Shown one piece after another: positions 32,223 through 40,679 of a stretch of DNA of 47,098 nt. Below the pieces are notes generated by a model. It worked only from the letters and a program-made list of their open reading frames with translations, was not told where the DNA came from and did not search any database. Where the stretch lies: positions 1 through 47,098 of the forward strand of contig AYNO01000008.1 in assembly GCA_000500915.1 (NCBI GenBank), in the 5' to 3' direction. The translations under genes and the position numbers were made by a program. Every line of letters begins with the position of its first letter. Position 1 is the first letter of the stretch. This stretch comes from Rhodobacter sp. CACIA14H1. Its GTDB lineage: Bacteria > Pseudomonadota > Alphaproteobacteria > Rhodobacterales > Rhodobacteraceae.

Positions 32223-33389
32223 ATGGAAGACGCACTCTCCTGGGGTGGCATCCTCGTCCGCATCGCGGCCCAGCTGCTGCCGGTCTGGATCGCCCTGATC
32301 GTCACCTTCGCGCTGTCGATGCAGTTCCGCCGCCGCCTCGGCCTCTACGGCCGCATCTTCGACAGCCCCGTGGGGATGATCGGCTTCGGCCTCGTCATGT
32401 TCTGGGTCTTCACCGCGATCTTCGCGGACTGGATCATCACCCATGACCCGCTCGCACAGCTCTCGGGGATGAAGAACATCCTGCCCGGCTCCCCCCTCAA
32501 GGCCCCGGCCGAAGGCGCCTATCCCTGGTATCTGCTGGGCGGCGACCACCTCGCCCGCGACGTGTTCAGCCGCATGGTCATGGGCGCGCGCGAGGTGCTG
32601 AAGATCGCCCCCGCCGCCACGGTCGTGGCCTTCATGGTCGGCATCACGCTGGGCCTTCCGGCAGGCTATCTGGGCGGCAAGCTCGACACCACGATCAGCT
32701 TCCTGTCGAACCTCGTCCTCGCCTTCCCGGTGATCCTGCTCTTCTACCTGCTGGTCACGCCGGAAATCCGCGTCACCGGCATCCCCACGGTGCTGGCCGC
32801 CATCCTCTTCATCTTCCCCGTGGTTTTCCTGACCATCCTCTTCAACTCGCGCTTCTTCACCACACCGGCCAAGCGCAACCTCTATGTGGGCATCGTCCTC
32901 GTCATCGGCCTCTGGGCCTATTCCGGCCTTGCCTTCAACGCCGACCCGCTGGGCGTCTGGTCGATGGACCCCAACATGCTCAACGTCTTCGTGTCCGTGG
33001 TCTTCGTGAACTCGCCGGGCGTCTTCCGCATCGTCCGGGGCATGGTCATGGACATCAAGACCCGCGACTATGTCGCCGCAGGCCAGACCCGCGGCGAAGG
33101 CCCGTGGTACATCATGCTGTGGGAAATCCTCCCCAACGCGCGCGGCCCCCTGATCGTCGATTTCTGCCTCCGCATCGGCTACACGACGATCCTCCTCGGC
33201 ACGCTCGGCTTCTTCGGCCTCGGCGTCACGCCCGAATCCCCCGACTGGGGCAGCACGATCAACTACGGCCGCCGCCTGCTGGCCATCGCCCCCCATCCGG
33301 CGGTCGTCCCCGCCTTCGCCCTCATGTCGCTCGTCCTCGGCCTGAACCTCCTTGCCGACGGCCTGCGCGAAGAAAGCATGAAGGATTAA
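32223..33389 (+). CDS. ABC transporter permease (DppC type)
   Basis: A 388-aa second permease, DppC type. It has an N-terminal membrane segment and the GTDHLGRDVFSR-like element as LGGDHLARDVFSRMVMGAR. The coupling loop is AAGQTRGEGPWYIMLWEILPN. The C-terminal GFFGLGVTPESPDWGSTINYGR is family-typical. An extra transmembrane pair (about residues 195-250) makes it longer than E. coli DppC (300 aa). Confidence 0.93.
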   Translation: MEDALSWGGILVRIAAQLLPVWIALIVTFALSMQFRRRLGLYGRIFDSPVGMIGFGLVMFWVFTAIFADWIITHDPLAQLSGMKNILPGSPLKAPAEGAYPWYLLGGDHLARDVFSRMVMGAREVLKIAPAATVVAFMVGITLGLPAGYLGGKLDTTISFLSNLVLAFPVILLFYLLVTPEIRVTGIPTVLAAILFIFPVVFLTILFNSRFFTTPAKRNLYVGIVLVIGLWAYSGLAFNADPLGVWSMDPNMLNVFVSVVFVNSPGVFRIVRGMVMDIKTRDYVAAGQTRGEGPWYIMLWEILPNARGPLIVDFCLRIGYTTILLGTLGFFGLGVTPESPDWGSTINYGRRLLAIAPHPAVVPAFALMSLVLGLNLLADGLREESMKD

Positions 33390-33402
33390 AACCGGATGAC
33401 TC

Positions 33403-33431
33403 CCCGCCGCTTCATCCGTTCCCAAATATCC
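33403..33431 (+). repeat. recurrent intergenic motif, copy 3
   Basis: The 29-bp match to copy 1 includes the core TTCATCCGTTCCCAAATATC and a CCCGCCGC left flank. It lies 14 bp after the permease stop, inside the operon and before the ATPase gene. Confidence 0.75.
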
Positions 33432-33438
33432 CACGGGG

Positions 33439-33478
33439 GTCGCCACTGGTGCGCCACTGGTTCAAGCCCAGTGGCGAC
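33439..33478 (+). repeat. hairpin with two competing 5' arms
   Basis: CGCCACTGG occurs twice in tandem (33441-33449 and 33452-33460). One complementary CCAGTGGCG follows at 33468-33476, extended to GTCGCC/GGCGAC for the outer copy. Either copy can form the stem, giving two mutually exclusive folds just before the ATPase start. Confidence 0.55.
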
Positions 33479-33526
33479 GGGTGTGAAACCCCCGGTCCTG
33501 CACCCCGAACGCGCGCGAGGCTGACC

Positions 33527-35614
33527 ATGACCGACACTCCTTGGGATCCCTCCAAACCCATCCTGGAAATCGACAACCTCTCGATCTCCTTCTTCACGCG
33601 CCTGCGCGAAATTCCTGCCGTGATGGATTTCTCCTGCACCGTCATGGCGGGCGAGGCGATGGGTCTGGTGGGCGAATCCGGCTGCGGCAAGTCCACCGTG
33701 GCGCTCGCGGTCATGCGCGACCTCGGCAAGAACGGCCGCATCACCGGCGGGTCGATCAAGTTCAAGGGCCGCGACCTGACCCACATGACGGAAGAGGAAC
33801 TCCGCCATATCCGCGGCTCCGAAATCGCGATGATCTATCAGGAACCCATGGCCTCGCTGAACCCGGCCATGAAGATCGGTGCGCAACTGGCCGAAGTCCC
33901 GATGATCCATCAGGGCATGTCCAAGGACGCGGCGTGGAAACTCGCCCGCCAGATCGTGGCCGATGTCCGCCTGCCCGACCCCGACCGCATCATCAACGCC
34001 TACCCGCACCAGCTCTCGGGCGGCCAGCAGCAGCGCATCGTCATAGCCATGGCGCTGATGTCCAAGCCTGCGCTCCTCATCCTCGACGAACCGACCACGG
34101 CGCTGGACGTCACCGTCGAAGCGGGCATCGTCGATCTGGTCAAGGACCTGGGCCGCAAATACGGCACCTCGATGCTCTTCATCTCGCACAACCTCGGGCT
34201 GGTGCTGGATGTCTGCGACCGCCTCTGCGTCATGTATTCCGGCGAGGCGGTGGAAACCGGCAATGTCGGCGAAGTCTTCGACAAGATGCGCCACCCCTAT
34301 ACGCAGGCGCTCTTCCGCTCCATCCCGCTGCCGGGCGCGGACAAGAACTCCCGCCCCCTCGTCGCCATCCCGGGCAACTTCCCCCTGCCCCACGAACGCC
34401 CGCAGGGCTGCAACTTCGGCCCCCGCTGCAGCTACTTCGTCGAAGGCCGCTGCAATGCGCAGGATATCCCGATGTTCGACGTGCCGGACGGGCACCGCCA
34501 CGAAAGCCGCTGCCTGCGCTTTGCCGAAATCGACTGGTCCACGCCCCCCGCCGTGGCCAAGACCACCGAAAAGACCGAAATCGGCCGCGTCGTCCTGAAA
34601 CTCGATGACCTGAAGAAATACTACTCCGTCGGCTCCTCGGCCTTCGGGGGCGGCACGAAGAAGGTGGTCAAGGCCAACGAAACCCTGACCTTCGAAGCCC
34701 GCGAAGGCGAAACGCTGGCCATCGTCGGCGAATCCGGCTGCGGCAAATCCACCTTCGCCAAGGTGCTGATGGGTCTGGAAACCGCCACCTCCGGCCAGAT
34801 CATGCTGTTCGACGAAAACGTCCAGTCCACGCCCATCCAGATGCGCGACACGGGCACCATCTCGAAGCTGCAGATGGTGTTCCAAAACCCCTTCGACACG
34901 CTCAACCCGTCCATGACCGTGGGCCGCCAGATCATCCGCGCACTGGAAATCTTCGACTACGGCAATTCGGACGAGGAACGGCACGCCCGGATGCTGGAAC
35001 TCCTCGACCTCGTCAAACTCCCCCGCGCCTTCGCGGACCGGATGCCGCGCCAGCTTTCGGGCGGCCAGAAACAGCGCGTCGGCATCGCGCGGGCCTTCGC
35101 GGGCGGCGCCAAGGTCGTGGTGGCCGACGAACCCGTCTCGGCGCTCGACGTCTCGGTTCAGGCCGCCGTCACCGACCTGCTGATGGATATCCAGAGGAAG
35201 AACAAGACCACCCTCCTCTTCATCAGCCATGACCTGTCGATCGTCCGCTACCTGTCGGACCGCGTGATGGTCATGTATCTGGGCCATGTGGTGGAGATGG
35301 GCACGACCGATCAGGTCTTCTCGCCCCCCTACCACCCCTATACCGAGGCGCTGCTCTCCGCCGTCCCCATCGCCGACACCCGCGTGCAGAAACAGCGCAT
35401 CGTGCTGGAAGGCGACATCCCCTCGGCGGTCAACCCGCCCCCCGGCTGCCCCTTCCAGACCCGCTGCCGCTGGAAATCCCGCGTCGCGGGCGGGCTCTGC
35501 GAAAAGGAAGTGCCCCCGGTCCGCACGCTGGACGGCGGCCACCAGATCAAGTGCCACCTGCCCGACGAGGTGCTGGCCAGCATGGAACCCGTCATCAAGA
35601 TCGCGGCGGAGTGA
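33527..35614 (+). CDS. fused dipeptide-type ABC ATPase (DppD-DppF)
   Basis: A 695-aa protein holding both nucleotide-binding domains, which in E. coli are the separate DppD and DppF. Domain 1 has Walker A GESGCGKST (49-57), the ABC signature as LSGGQQQR, and Walker B LLILDEPTTALD. Domain 2 has Walker A GESGCGKST (401-409), LSGGQKQRVG and VVADEPVSALD. Each domain ends with the oligopeptide-specific CxxRCxxxxxxC-type segment (GCNFGPRCSYFVEGRC, and PGCPFQTRCRWK). The ATG at 33527 has no strong ribosome-binding site. This is the last gene of the importer operon, ended by twin palindromes. Confidence 0.95.
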   Translation: MTDTPWDPSKPILEIDNLSISFFTRLREIPAVMDFSCTVMAGEAMGLVGESGCGKSTVALAVMRDLGKNGRITGGSIKFKGRDLTHMTEEELRHIRGSEIAMIYQEPMASLNPAMKIGAQLAEVPMIHQGMSKDAAWKLARQIVADVRLPDPDRIINAYPHQLSGGQQQRIVIAMALMSKPALLILDEPTTALDVTVEAGIVDLVKDLGRKYGTSMLFISHNLGLVLDVCDRLCVMYSGEAVETGNVGEVFDKMRHPYTQALFRSIPLPGADKNSRPLVAIPGNFPLPHERPQGCNFGPRCSYFVEGRCNAQDIPMFDVPDGHRHESRCLRFAEIDWSTPPAVAKTTEKTEIGRVVLKLDDLKKYYSVGSSAFGGGTKKVVKANETLTFEAREGETLAIVGESGCGKSTFAKVLMGLETATSGQIMLFDENVQSTPIQMRDTGTISKLQMVFQNPFDTLNPSMTVGRQIIRALEIFDYGNSDEERHARMLELLDLVKLPRAFADRMPRQLSGGQKQRVGIARAFAGGAKVVVADEPVSALDVSVQAAVTDLLMDIQRKNKTTLLFISHDLSIVRYLSDRVMVMYLGHVVEMGTTDQVFSPPYHPYTEALLSAVPIADTRVQKQRIVLEGDIPSAVNPPPGCPFQTRCRWKSRVAGGLCEKEVPPVRTLDGGHQIKCHLPDEVLASMEPVIKIAAE

Positions 35615-35690
35615 ATGGTATCCTGCGCGGATTTCGGGCCGGAGTTCGCGCCAGCGTCCGCCGCGAAACCCGCGCCGGACCGCACCTCCC

Positions 35691-35734
35691 CAAAATTCTT
35701 CGAAGAATTTTGCAAGAATTTTCGAAAATTCTTG
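35691..35734. terminator. two contiguous 22-bp perfect palindromes
   Basis: CAAAATTCTTC plus its complement (35691-35712) is followed without any gap by CAAGAATTTTC plus its complement (35713-35734). Both are perfect and AT-rich, in a GC-rich region, between the ABC ATPase gene and the convergent lytic transglycosylase gene. They probably act as a two-way terminator. The two palindromes carry the same AAAATTCTT word in inverted order, so longer folds joining both are also possible. Confidence 0.6.
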
Positions 35735-35760
35735 CCCGCCAGAACCCTTACGTCGCGCCC

Positions 35761-36357
35761 TTAACCCAGGATCGCCTTCACGTAATTCTCGGTCTCGGCA
35801 TAGGGCGGGATGCCCCCATGCTCCTCCACCGCCATCGGCCCCGCATTATAGGCCGCCAGCGCCAGCCGCCACGACCCGAAACGGTCATACATCATCCGCA
35901 GATACCGCGCCCCGCCCTCGAGGTTCTCTTCGGGATCATCGATATCCACCCGCAGCAGCCGCGCCGTATCCGGCATCAGCTGCGCCAGCCCCGTCGCCCC
36001 CTTGGGCGACACGGCCGAAGGGTTCCACCCGCTTTCCTGCTGCACCAGCCGCAGGAACAGGTCTTCCGGCACGTCATGCTTCCGCGCGGCGGCCTTGGCC
36101 ACTTCCAGATATTCCCCGCGATAGTTCCCGCGGAAGGCCGGAAGGATCTCGTCCCCGTCATTCTCGGATTTCGGCTTCAGCCGCTCCGACCCGGAATACT
36201 GCTTGGCCAGACGCCCATCCAGCAGGTCCTTCTGCCGCTCGAACAGCGCCGTCCGCGACATGCCCGACCCCGACAGCGTCAGCCCCTCGGCCCGCGCAGG
36301 CCCTTCGCCCGCACCGCTTCCCAAAAGCACCACCGCCGCAAAGGCAACCGCCCGCAT
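35761..36357 (-). CDS. lytic transglycosylase (SLT family)
   Basis: A 198-aa periplasmic lytic transglycosylase that would cleave peptidoglycan glycan strands. The signal peptide is [23 protein letters not shown]. The catalytic Glu is Glu108 in [27 protein letters not shown]; the rest of the domain holds [32 protein letters not shown] precedes the ATG at a good distance. It has no LysM or other cell-wall module, so it is a small single-domain type. The LuxR-type gene lies 71 bp upstream on the same strand. Confidence 0.93.
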   Translation of the reverse strand: MRAVAFAAVVLLGSGAGEGPARAEGLTLSGSGMSRTALFERQKDLLDGRLAKQYSGSERLKPKSENDGDEILPAFRGNYRGEYLEVAKAAARKHDVPEDLFLRLVQQESGWNPSAVSPKGATGLAQLMPDTARLLRVDIDDPEENLEGGARYLRMMYDRFGSWRLALAAYNAGPMAVEEHGGIPPYAETENYVKAILG

Positions 36358-36428
36358 CCCGCATCTCCGGACCCAATCCGGCGCACCATACACAGGTCGC
36401 CCCCCTCTGACCAGTGCGACGACTCGCG

Positions 36429-36983
36429 TCAGGCACCGTCCCGCCTCGGCACCAGCGGCCCGTTCAGCAGGTCCTCGATCAGCACGCTGACCAATTGCCC
36501 CCGCCCCTGCATCCCCGACTTGCGGTAGATCGCGTTCAGATGCGTCTTCACCGTCCCCTCCGCCGACCCGCGCATGGCGGCGATCTCGGCGATGGAATAG
36601 CCCTTGATGGTAAAGGCCGCCACATCCGCCTCGGACGGCGTCAGCCCCCACTGGCGGAAATACTCCTCCATCAGCTCGGCCAGGGCCCCCGCCGCGACAC
36701 CCAGCGACTTTTCCATATGCGCCTGCCGCCGCAGCAGCGCCATCAGCGTCCGCCCCTCGAAGACCAGCCCCACCACAAGGCCCAGCGTCGCCGCAACCTC
36801 GGGCATCAGATGCAGCACCGTGCCCTCGCCCTCGCGGAAATCCATGATCACGTCATAGACGAAGAAGGCCGTGCACAGCATCTGGAACAGGATCAGCACC
36901 ACCAGCAGCACGGGCCGCTGCGCCACGGGGCGCGGCGCCCCGCGGGTCGAATCGTCGGTATCGGTCTGGCTCACGGCGGTCAT
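36429..36983 (-). CDS. membrane-anchored LuxR-type regulator
   Basis: A 184-aa protein with two N-terminal transmembrane helices ([40 protein letters not shown]) and a C-terminal LuxR/GerE helix-turn-helix ([26 protein letters not shown], then [18 protein letters not shown]). It has no receiver domain, so the signal is probably sensed in or near the membrane, which is inference. It sits 10 bp downstream of the cytochrome b561 gene, in the same direction, and may be co-transcribed with it. Confidence 0.88.
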   Translation of the reverse strand: MTAVSQTDTDDSTRGAPRPVAQRPVLLVVLILFQMLCTAFFVYDVIMDFREGEGTVLHLMPEVAATLGLVVGLVFEGRTLMALLRRQAHMEKSLGVAAGALAELMEEYFRQWGLTPSEADVAAFTIKGYSIAEIAAMRGSAEGTVKTHLNAIYRKSGMQGRGQLVSVLIEDLLNGPLVPRRDGA

Positions 36984-36993
36984 CCTCGGCGCG

Positions 36994-37509
36994 TCACGGC
37001 AAGGTCTTGTAACCCGTCACCATCGACTTCGGAAGGTTTACCCCCAGCCGCCGGCTTTCCACCACCACCGCCAGCACATGCACCACGATCGACAGCTCGG
37101 CCCAGACGACCAGCGCCTCATGCGCCTCCTCGACCCATTCCACGCCAAAGAAAGCCAGCGTCGTCTGCGCATAGCCCGTCGCGGCAATGGCCGCCACCGT
37201 CAGCAGCAGGTTCCAGATCATCAGCGCCCCCAGCGGCGAATGCCCCTCATGGACCCGCCGCCGCCCCGTCGCCATGTCCTGCATCTGCCCCAGCACCGCG
37301 GCAGGCGACGGCAGGAAATCGGCGAACCGCGCATGGCGCGTCGCCACCATCCCCCAGACCAGCCGCAAGCCGATCAGCCCCGCCACGGCATAGCCCACCC
37401 ATTGATGCGCCTCCTTCCCGGGACGCGTCAGGAAATCATTGGCAACGAACCCCGCCACCAGCGACCAGTGGAACAGCCGGACCACAGGGTCCCAGACCTT
37501 GACCTTCAT
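36994..37509 (-). CDS. cytochrome b561 family protein
   Basis: A 171-aa inner-membrane diheme cytochrome b561 (the cytochrome b/b6-type, Ni/Fe-hydrogenase b-subunit-like). Four helices and candidate heme histidines are seen: His14 (VVRLFHWSLVAG), His35 (AHQWVGYAVAG), and two in the last helix pair (EEAHEALVVW and SIVVHVLAVV). The start is the ATG at 37509 with GGAGAG upstream. It probably moves electrons between a quinol pool and a periplasmic partner. The next gene upstream is a PepSY-like secreted protein. Confidence 0.9.
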   Translation of the reverse strand: MKVKVWDPVVRLFHWSLVAGFVANDFLTRPGKEAHQWVGYAVAGLIGLRLVWGMVATRHARFADFLPSPAAVLGQMQDMATGRRRVHEGHSPLGALMIWNLLLTVAAIAATGYAQTTLAFFGVEWVEEAHEALVVWAELSIVVHVLAVVVESRRLGVNLPKSMVTGYKTLP

Positions 37510-37568
37510 CTCTCGCTCTCCCCGAAAAGACAGGGGCGGCACGCCACCGCGCCGCCCCCTGCCGGACC

Positions 37569-37823
37569 TCAGTCTTCCTCGTGCTCGACCTGCTTCAGGT
37601 CGGCATCGAACCACAGCTCCTGCATCTTGCCGTCCTTGACGACATAAACCTCGATCAGCCCGTCCTCGGACTTGAACTGGCGCACCTCATAGCCCTCGGC
37701 CACCAACTGCGCGGTCAGCTTCTCCTGCACGGCAGCATCGACCTTGCCCTCTTCCTCGGCCAGCGCGACCGACGAGGTCAGCATCGGCAGCGCCAGCGCG
37801 GCCACGGCAATCTTGCGGATCAT
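37569..37823 (-). CDS. PepSY-like small periplasmic protein
   Basis: An 84-aa secreted protein: signal peptide [22 protein letters not shown], then a mature part of about 62 residues with the PepSY-like core [49 protein letters not shown]. The strongly acidic end is notable. It is 59 bp upstream of the cytochrome b561 gene, so it may be a partner or sensor of that electron-transfer protein. It is placed in the family by pattern only. Confidence 0.82.
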   Translation of the reverse strand: MIRKIAVAALALPMLTSSVALAEEEGKVDAAVQEKLTAQLVAEGYEVRQFKSEDGLIEVYVVKDGKMQELWFDADLKQVEHEED

Positions 37824-38142
37824 CTTCGAACCTTTCCATATCTGCGGCGGCGCATCCTTGCCCGCCGGTGGCCAAGCGATGCCCCGACGCGCCGCCCCGC
37901 ACCATCCACCTGCAGGCCCATCCCGCCCCTCGGCCCGACCCCTCAACCTCCAGTCGCAGACCGGACCGCCCCGCCACACCCCCGCCTGCAACCCGAGTCG
38001 CAGCCCCGCCATCCCCGCCACACTGATTGCGGCAGCCCCCACGGACGGATATAGCGGAAAGCAAGGTGGTCCGGCCGCGACGAAGGTTTCCATTAACCTT
38101 TACAGGCCTAGTGTCCGTCAGCACAGATTCGGAGGGGTTCCC

Positions 38143-38700
38143 ATGGCAGGGTCGGTCAACAAGGTCATCATCATCGGCAATCTCGGGCGCGACCCCGAGG
38201 TGCGGTCCTTCCAGAACGGGGGCAAGGTGGTGAACCTCCGCATCGCCACGTCCGAGACATGGCGCGACCGCAACACGGGCGAACGCAAGGAACGCACCGA
38301 ATGGCATTCCGTCGCCATCTTCAACGAAGCCCTGGCCAAGATCGCCGAACAGTATCTGCGCAAGGGATCGACGGTCTATATCGAAGGCGCGCTGGAAACC
38401 CGCAAATGGCAGGACCAGTCCGGTCAGGACCGCTACACGACCGAAATCGTCCTGCGCCAGTTCAACGGCAACCTCACCCTTCTCGGCGGTCGCGGCGAAG
38501 GCACCGGCGGCGGCGACATGGGCGGTCCGGGGGGCTATGACGACTATCAGGGCGGCGGTTCCTCGGGCGGCAGCTATGGCGGCGGGCGCAGCGGCGGCGG
38601 CGGTGGCAATTTCGGCGGTTCGTCCGGCGGCATGGGCGGCGGCGGCGGCGGCGGCGGTGGCCGCGGCCCCTCGGACATGGACGACGAAATCCCCTTTTAG
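38143..38700 (+). CDS. ssb: single-stranded DNA-binding protein
   Basis: A 185-aa SSB. The N-terminal OB-fold ([59 protein letters not shown]) is followed by a Gly/Ser-rich linker of about 70 residues and the conserved acidic tip DDEIPF, which recruits repair and replication proteins. GGAGG is at 38131-38135, seven bases before the ATG. It is the last gene of the GC-rich core; the mobile region starts right after its stop. Confidence 0.97.
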   Translation: MAGSVNKVIIIGNLGRDPEVRSFQNGGKVVNLRIATSETWRDRNTGERKERTEWHSVAIFNEALAKIAEQYLRKGSTVYIEGALETRKWQDQSGQDRYTTEIVLRQFNGNLTLLGGRGEGTGGGDMGGPGGYDDYQGGGSSGGSYGGGRSGGGGGNFGGSSGGMGGGGGGGGGRGPSDMDDEIPF

Positions 38701-39449
38701 ACGGTAGCCACGAAAACCGGAAGTTTCCGATCAAAAAATCCTTATGTATCAAAAACATAGGCTATCTTGTGGACCAAAGCAAGAACGTGCGGAAAGCGCT
38801 TGCATTCGAAGAGCTACGACACCCTGCTTGTAAGGCGTGACTTCCACCTTAAAGGACGAGAAAGCCGCTCCTCCGAGAACCACTACTGTGGATGAAAATT
38901 TGGGAATAGTTCGCGCGCCAGGCAATCGCCCGGCGCGCGTAACTTTCAATGCGTGCAGCGTGACGGGCGATTGCGTTGCAGGGCACACTGTCCGCAGGAT
39001 AGGAGCTGTCGGCCCTTACTTCGTTGCAATGCCCATTGCTCCCTTCAGGCATGGTCACATCGCTAACATCATCCCCCGGTCAATCTCTCCGCAGGGTTCT
39101 TTTGCCGTACATCTGCGTTTACGTTTAGGCGGGCGCTCAGGTGAAGTTCCCACTGTGACGGACCCCGAGCAGACGTACTGATTGCGGCCCTCAGGGTACG
39201 TCGCGGTTGGCGCACATCCGAAGGACGCCTGCCGCGGGGTGCGGCTAGGTTCGCTCACCAGTAACCATAACCACCATGCGATTTGCCCCAACCATCCACC
39301 TGCCAAGACGGGTAAAATTACAACAATCGACCCACCAACTAGTACAGTTTTGTCCGAATAGCAGCAGTGAGAACCCAAGAGAAACCGCCTTTACGTACTG
39401 CTTTTTCTAACTATTCTAGAACAAACGGGCATCGATTCGGCACTTTGAC
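38701..39449. other. gene-poor left flank of the mobile region
   Basis: About 750 bp with lower GC and no gene I can support well. It contains a hairpin GCGCGCC/GGCGCGC at 38909-38942. Two weak open frames exist: 38837-39181 plus (GTG start, 114 aa) and 39055-39378 minus (TTG start, with one hydrophobic stretch VLVGGSIVVILPVLAGG). Neither has a ribosome-binding site or a recognisable domain. AT-rich sequence before 39450 (TTCTAACTATTCTAGAAC) may be the promoter of the recombinase operon. Confidence 0.6.
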
Positions 39450-40679
39450 ATGTCTGCACTCATACAGTTTGAAGCGAGAATTGTGCTGCATCGTCGACAG
39501 GATGGTGAGCGTTTGCCGCTCTTGGTTGGCCCGGACATGACGCCCATGCACTATCCCACGTGCATGATCTTGGAGCAACGCGCCCGAACAGTCGCTTGGT
39601 CAAGTTTGGAGATCCTCACGCGCGGACTGCTCCACTTGTATCTTACCGTGACCTTTCTCGGAATCACCGATTTCGAGGAACGACTTGAGGTCGGCTCGTT
39701 TCCGACGGTGGCAGAAGTTGCAGCGATCGCAGACCTTGCTACCGTTACCACTGGACGACTTCGTCAGCTCATCGCCAAGACCGGCAACGCAAAAAACACG
39801 GATATGACTTTCGCCGCGACAGATGCGGTAACCAAGCCTTTGGTTAACCGCAGACTTAAGATTTACCAGCAGTTCTTTGATCTGATCAGCCGAACCGCAG
39901 AACGAAACCAAAGTGATGCCCAGAAGCGATCCGAGCAACTAGCCCAACGCAATCGGATCCATAAGATTCTAGCAGGTAGGCGCGGACCGTCTCGCACTTC
40001 GTGTATACGTGGCAGACACGCGCCCGACGAGCTTGCGCAGGTAGTTCAGTTCGTTGTCGAAGGGGATCCCAGCTTGATTTGGGCGAACCCAGCGCTGCGC
40101 GAGCGAAACTGGGCGCTGGTATCGGTTCTGGCTCTCTGCGGGCTGCGCAGCGGAGAACTCCGTCAGTTGCGAACCACTGACTTCAACTCAAACCGTGCAA
40201 CACTCATGGTGGCGCGCAGACCGGACGATCCCGAAGATCCGCGCCTCCGCGAGCCCAATGCAAAAACCGCCGACCGCATTATTCCTCTCTTTGACCCCGT
40301 ACTTTCGCGAATTGAAACATATGTTTACGGCAGCCAAGCGGACGCCGCGCAGAAGGGTTCTCCCTTCCTATTTCTCGCTCATAGTCCAGGTCGTTTCGGG
40401 CAACCGATCTCGCGATCTGTTGTGACAGATACGGTGCGCTCTCTAGGTCAGCACCTTGGAATGCCAGGATTGCACCCCCACTCCCTACGAAACGCATGGG
40501 CTCAAAACTACGCTAGTTGGGCTGATAGCGTTGGTGTCCAAGCCGGAGAGTTCGACCGGTACATCAAGTACTTGGCCGGCTGGAGCGCAAAGAGCCAGAT
40601 GGCAACACACTACCGCGGCGATCAGCTGATTCAAACAGCGTATCAAAAAAGCCTTCTCCTTGAGGAACAGCGCGGATGA
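39450..40679 (+). CDS. tyrosine recombinase 1 of the trio
   Basis: A 409-aa site-specific tyrosine recombinase. The catalytic C-terminal half shows Arg233 (CGLRSGELRQLR), His344 and Arg347 (HPHSLRNAWAQ), a Trp in place of the third-box His (LAGWSAKSQ), and the nucleophile Tyr388 (MATHYRG). The N-terminal 190 residues are an own arm/core-binding region unlike the other two members. The start is ATG 39450, without a clear ribosome-binding site, so it may be leaderless or weakly translated. The stop overlaps the start of recombinase 2 (ATGA). All catalytic positions look intact. Confidence 0.88.
   Translation: MSALIQFEARIVLHRRQDGERLPLLVGPDMTPMHYPTCMILEQRARTVAWSSLEILTRGLLHLYLTVTFLGITDFEERLEVGSFPTVAEVAAIADLATVTTGRLRQLIAKTGNAKNTDMTFAATDAVTKPLVNRRLKIYQQFFDLISRTAERNQSDAQKRSEQLAQRNRIHKILAGRRGPSRTSCIRGRHAPDELAQVVQFVVEGDPSLIWANPALRERNWALVSVLALCGLRSGELRQLRTTDFNSNRATLMVARRPDDPEDPRLREPNAKTADRIIPLFDPVLSRIETYVYGSQADAAQKGSPFLFLAHSPGRFGQPISRSVVTDTVRSLGQHLGMPGLHPHSLRNAWAQNYASWADSVGVQAGEFDRYIKYLAGWSAKSQMATHYRGDQLIQTAYQKSLLLEEQRG

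Noticed and set aside
38085-38142. SOS (LexA) box before ssb
   Set aside because: I looked for GTTC-N7-GTTC or GAAC-N7-GAAC near the start and found only an imperfect ATTC-N6-GTTC, which does not match the spacing.
38837-39378. Two open frames in the left flank of the mobile region
   Set aside because: No ribosome-binding site or recognised domain; they face each other and overlap. Kept only as a note in the flank entry.
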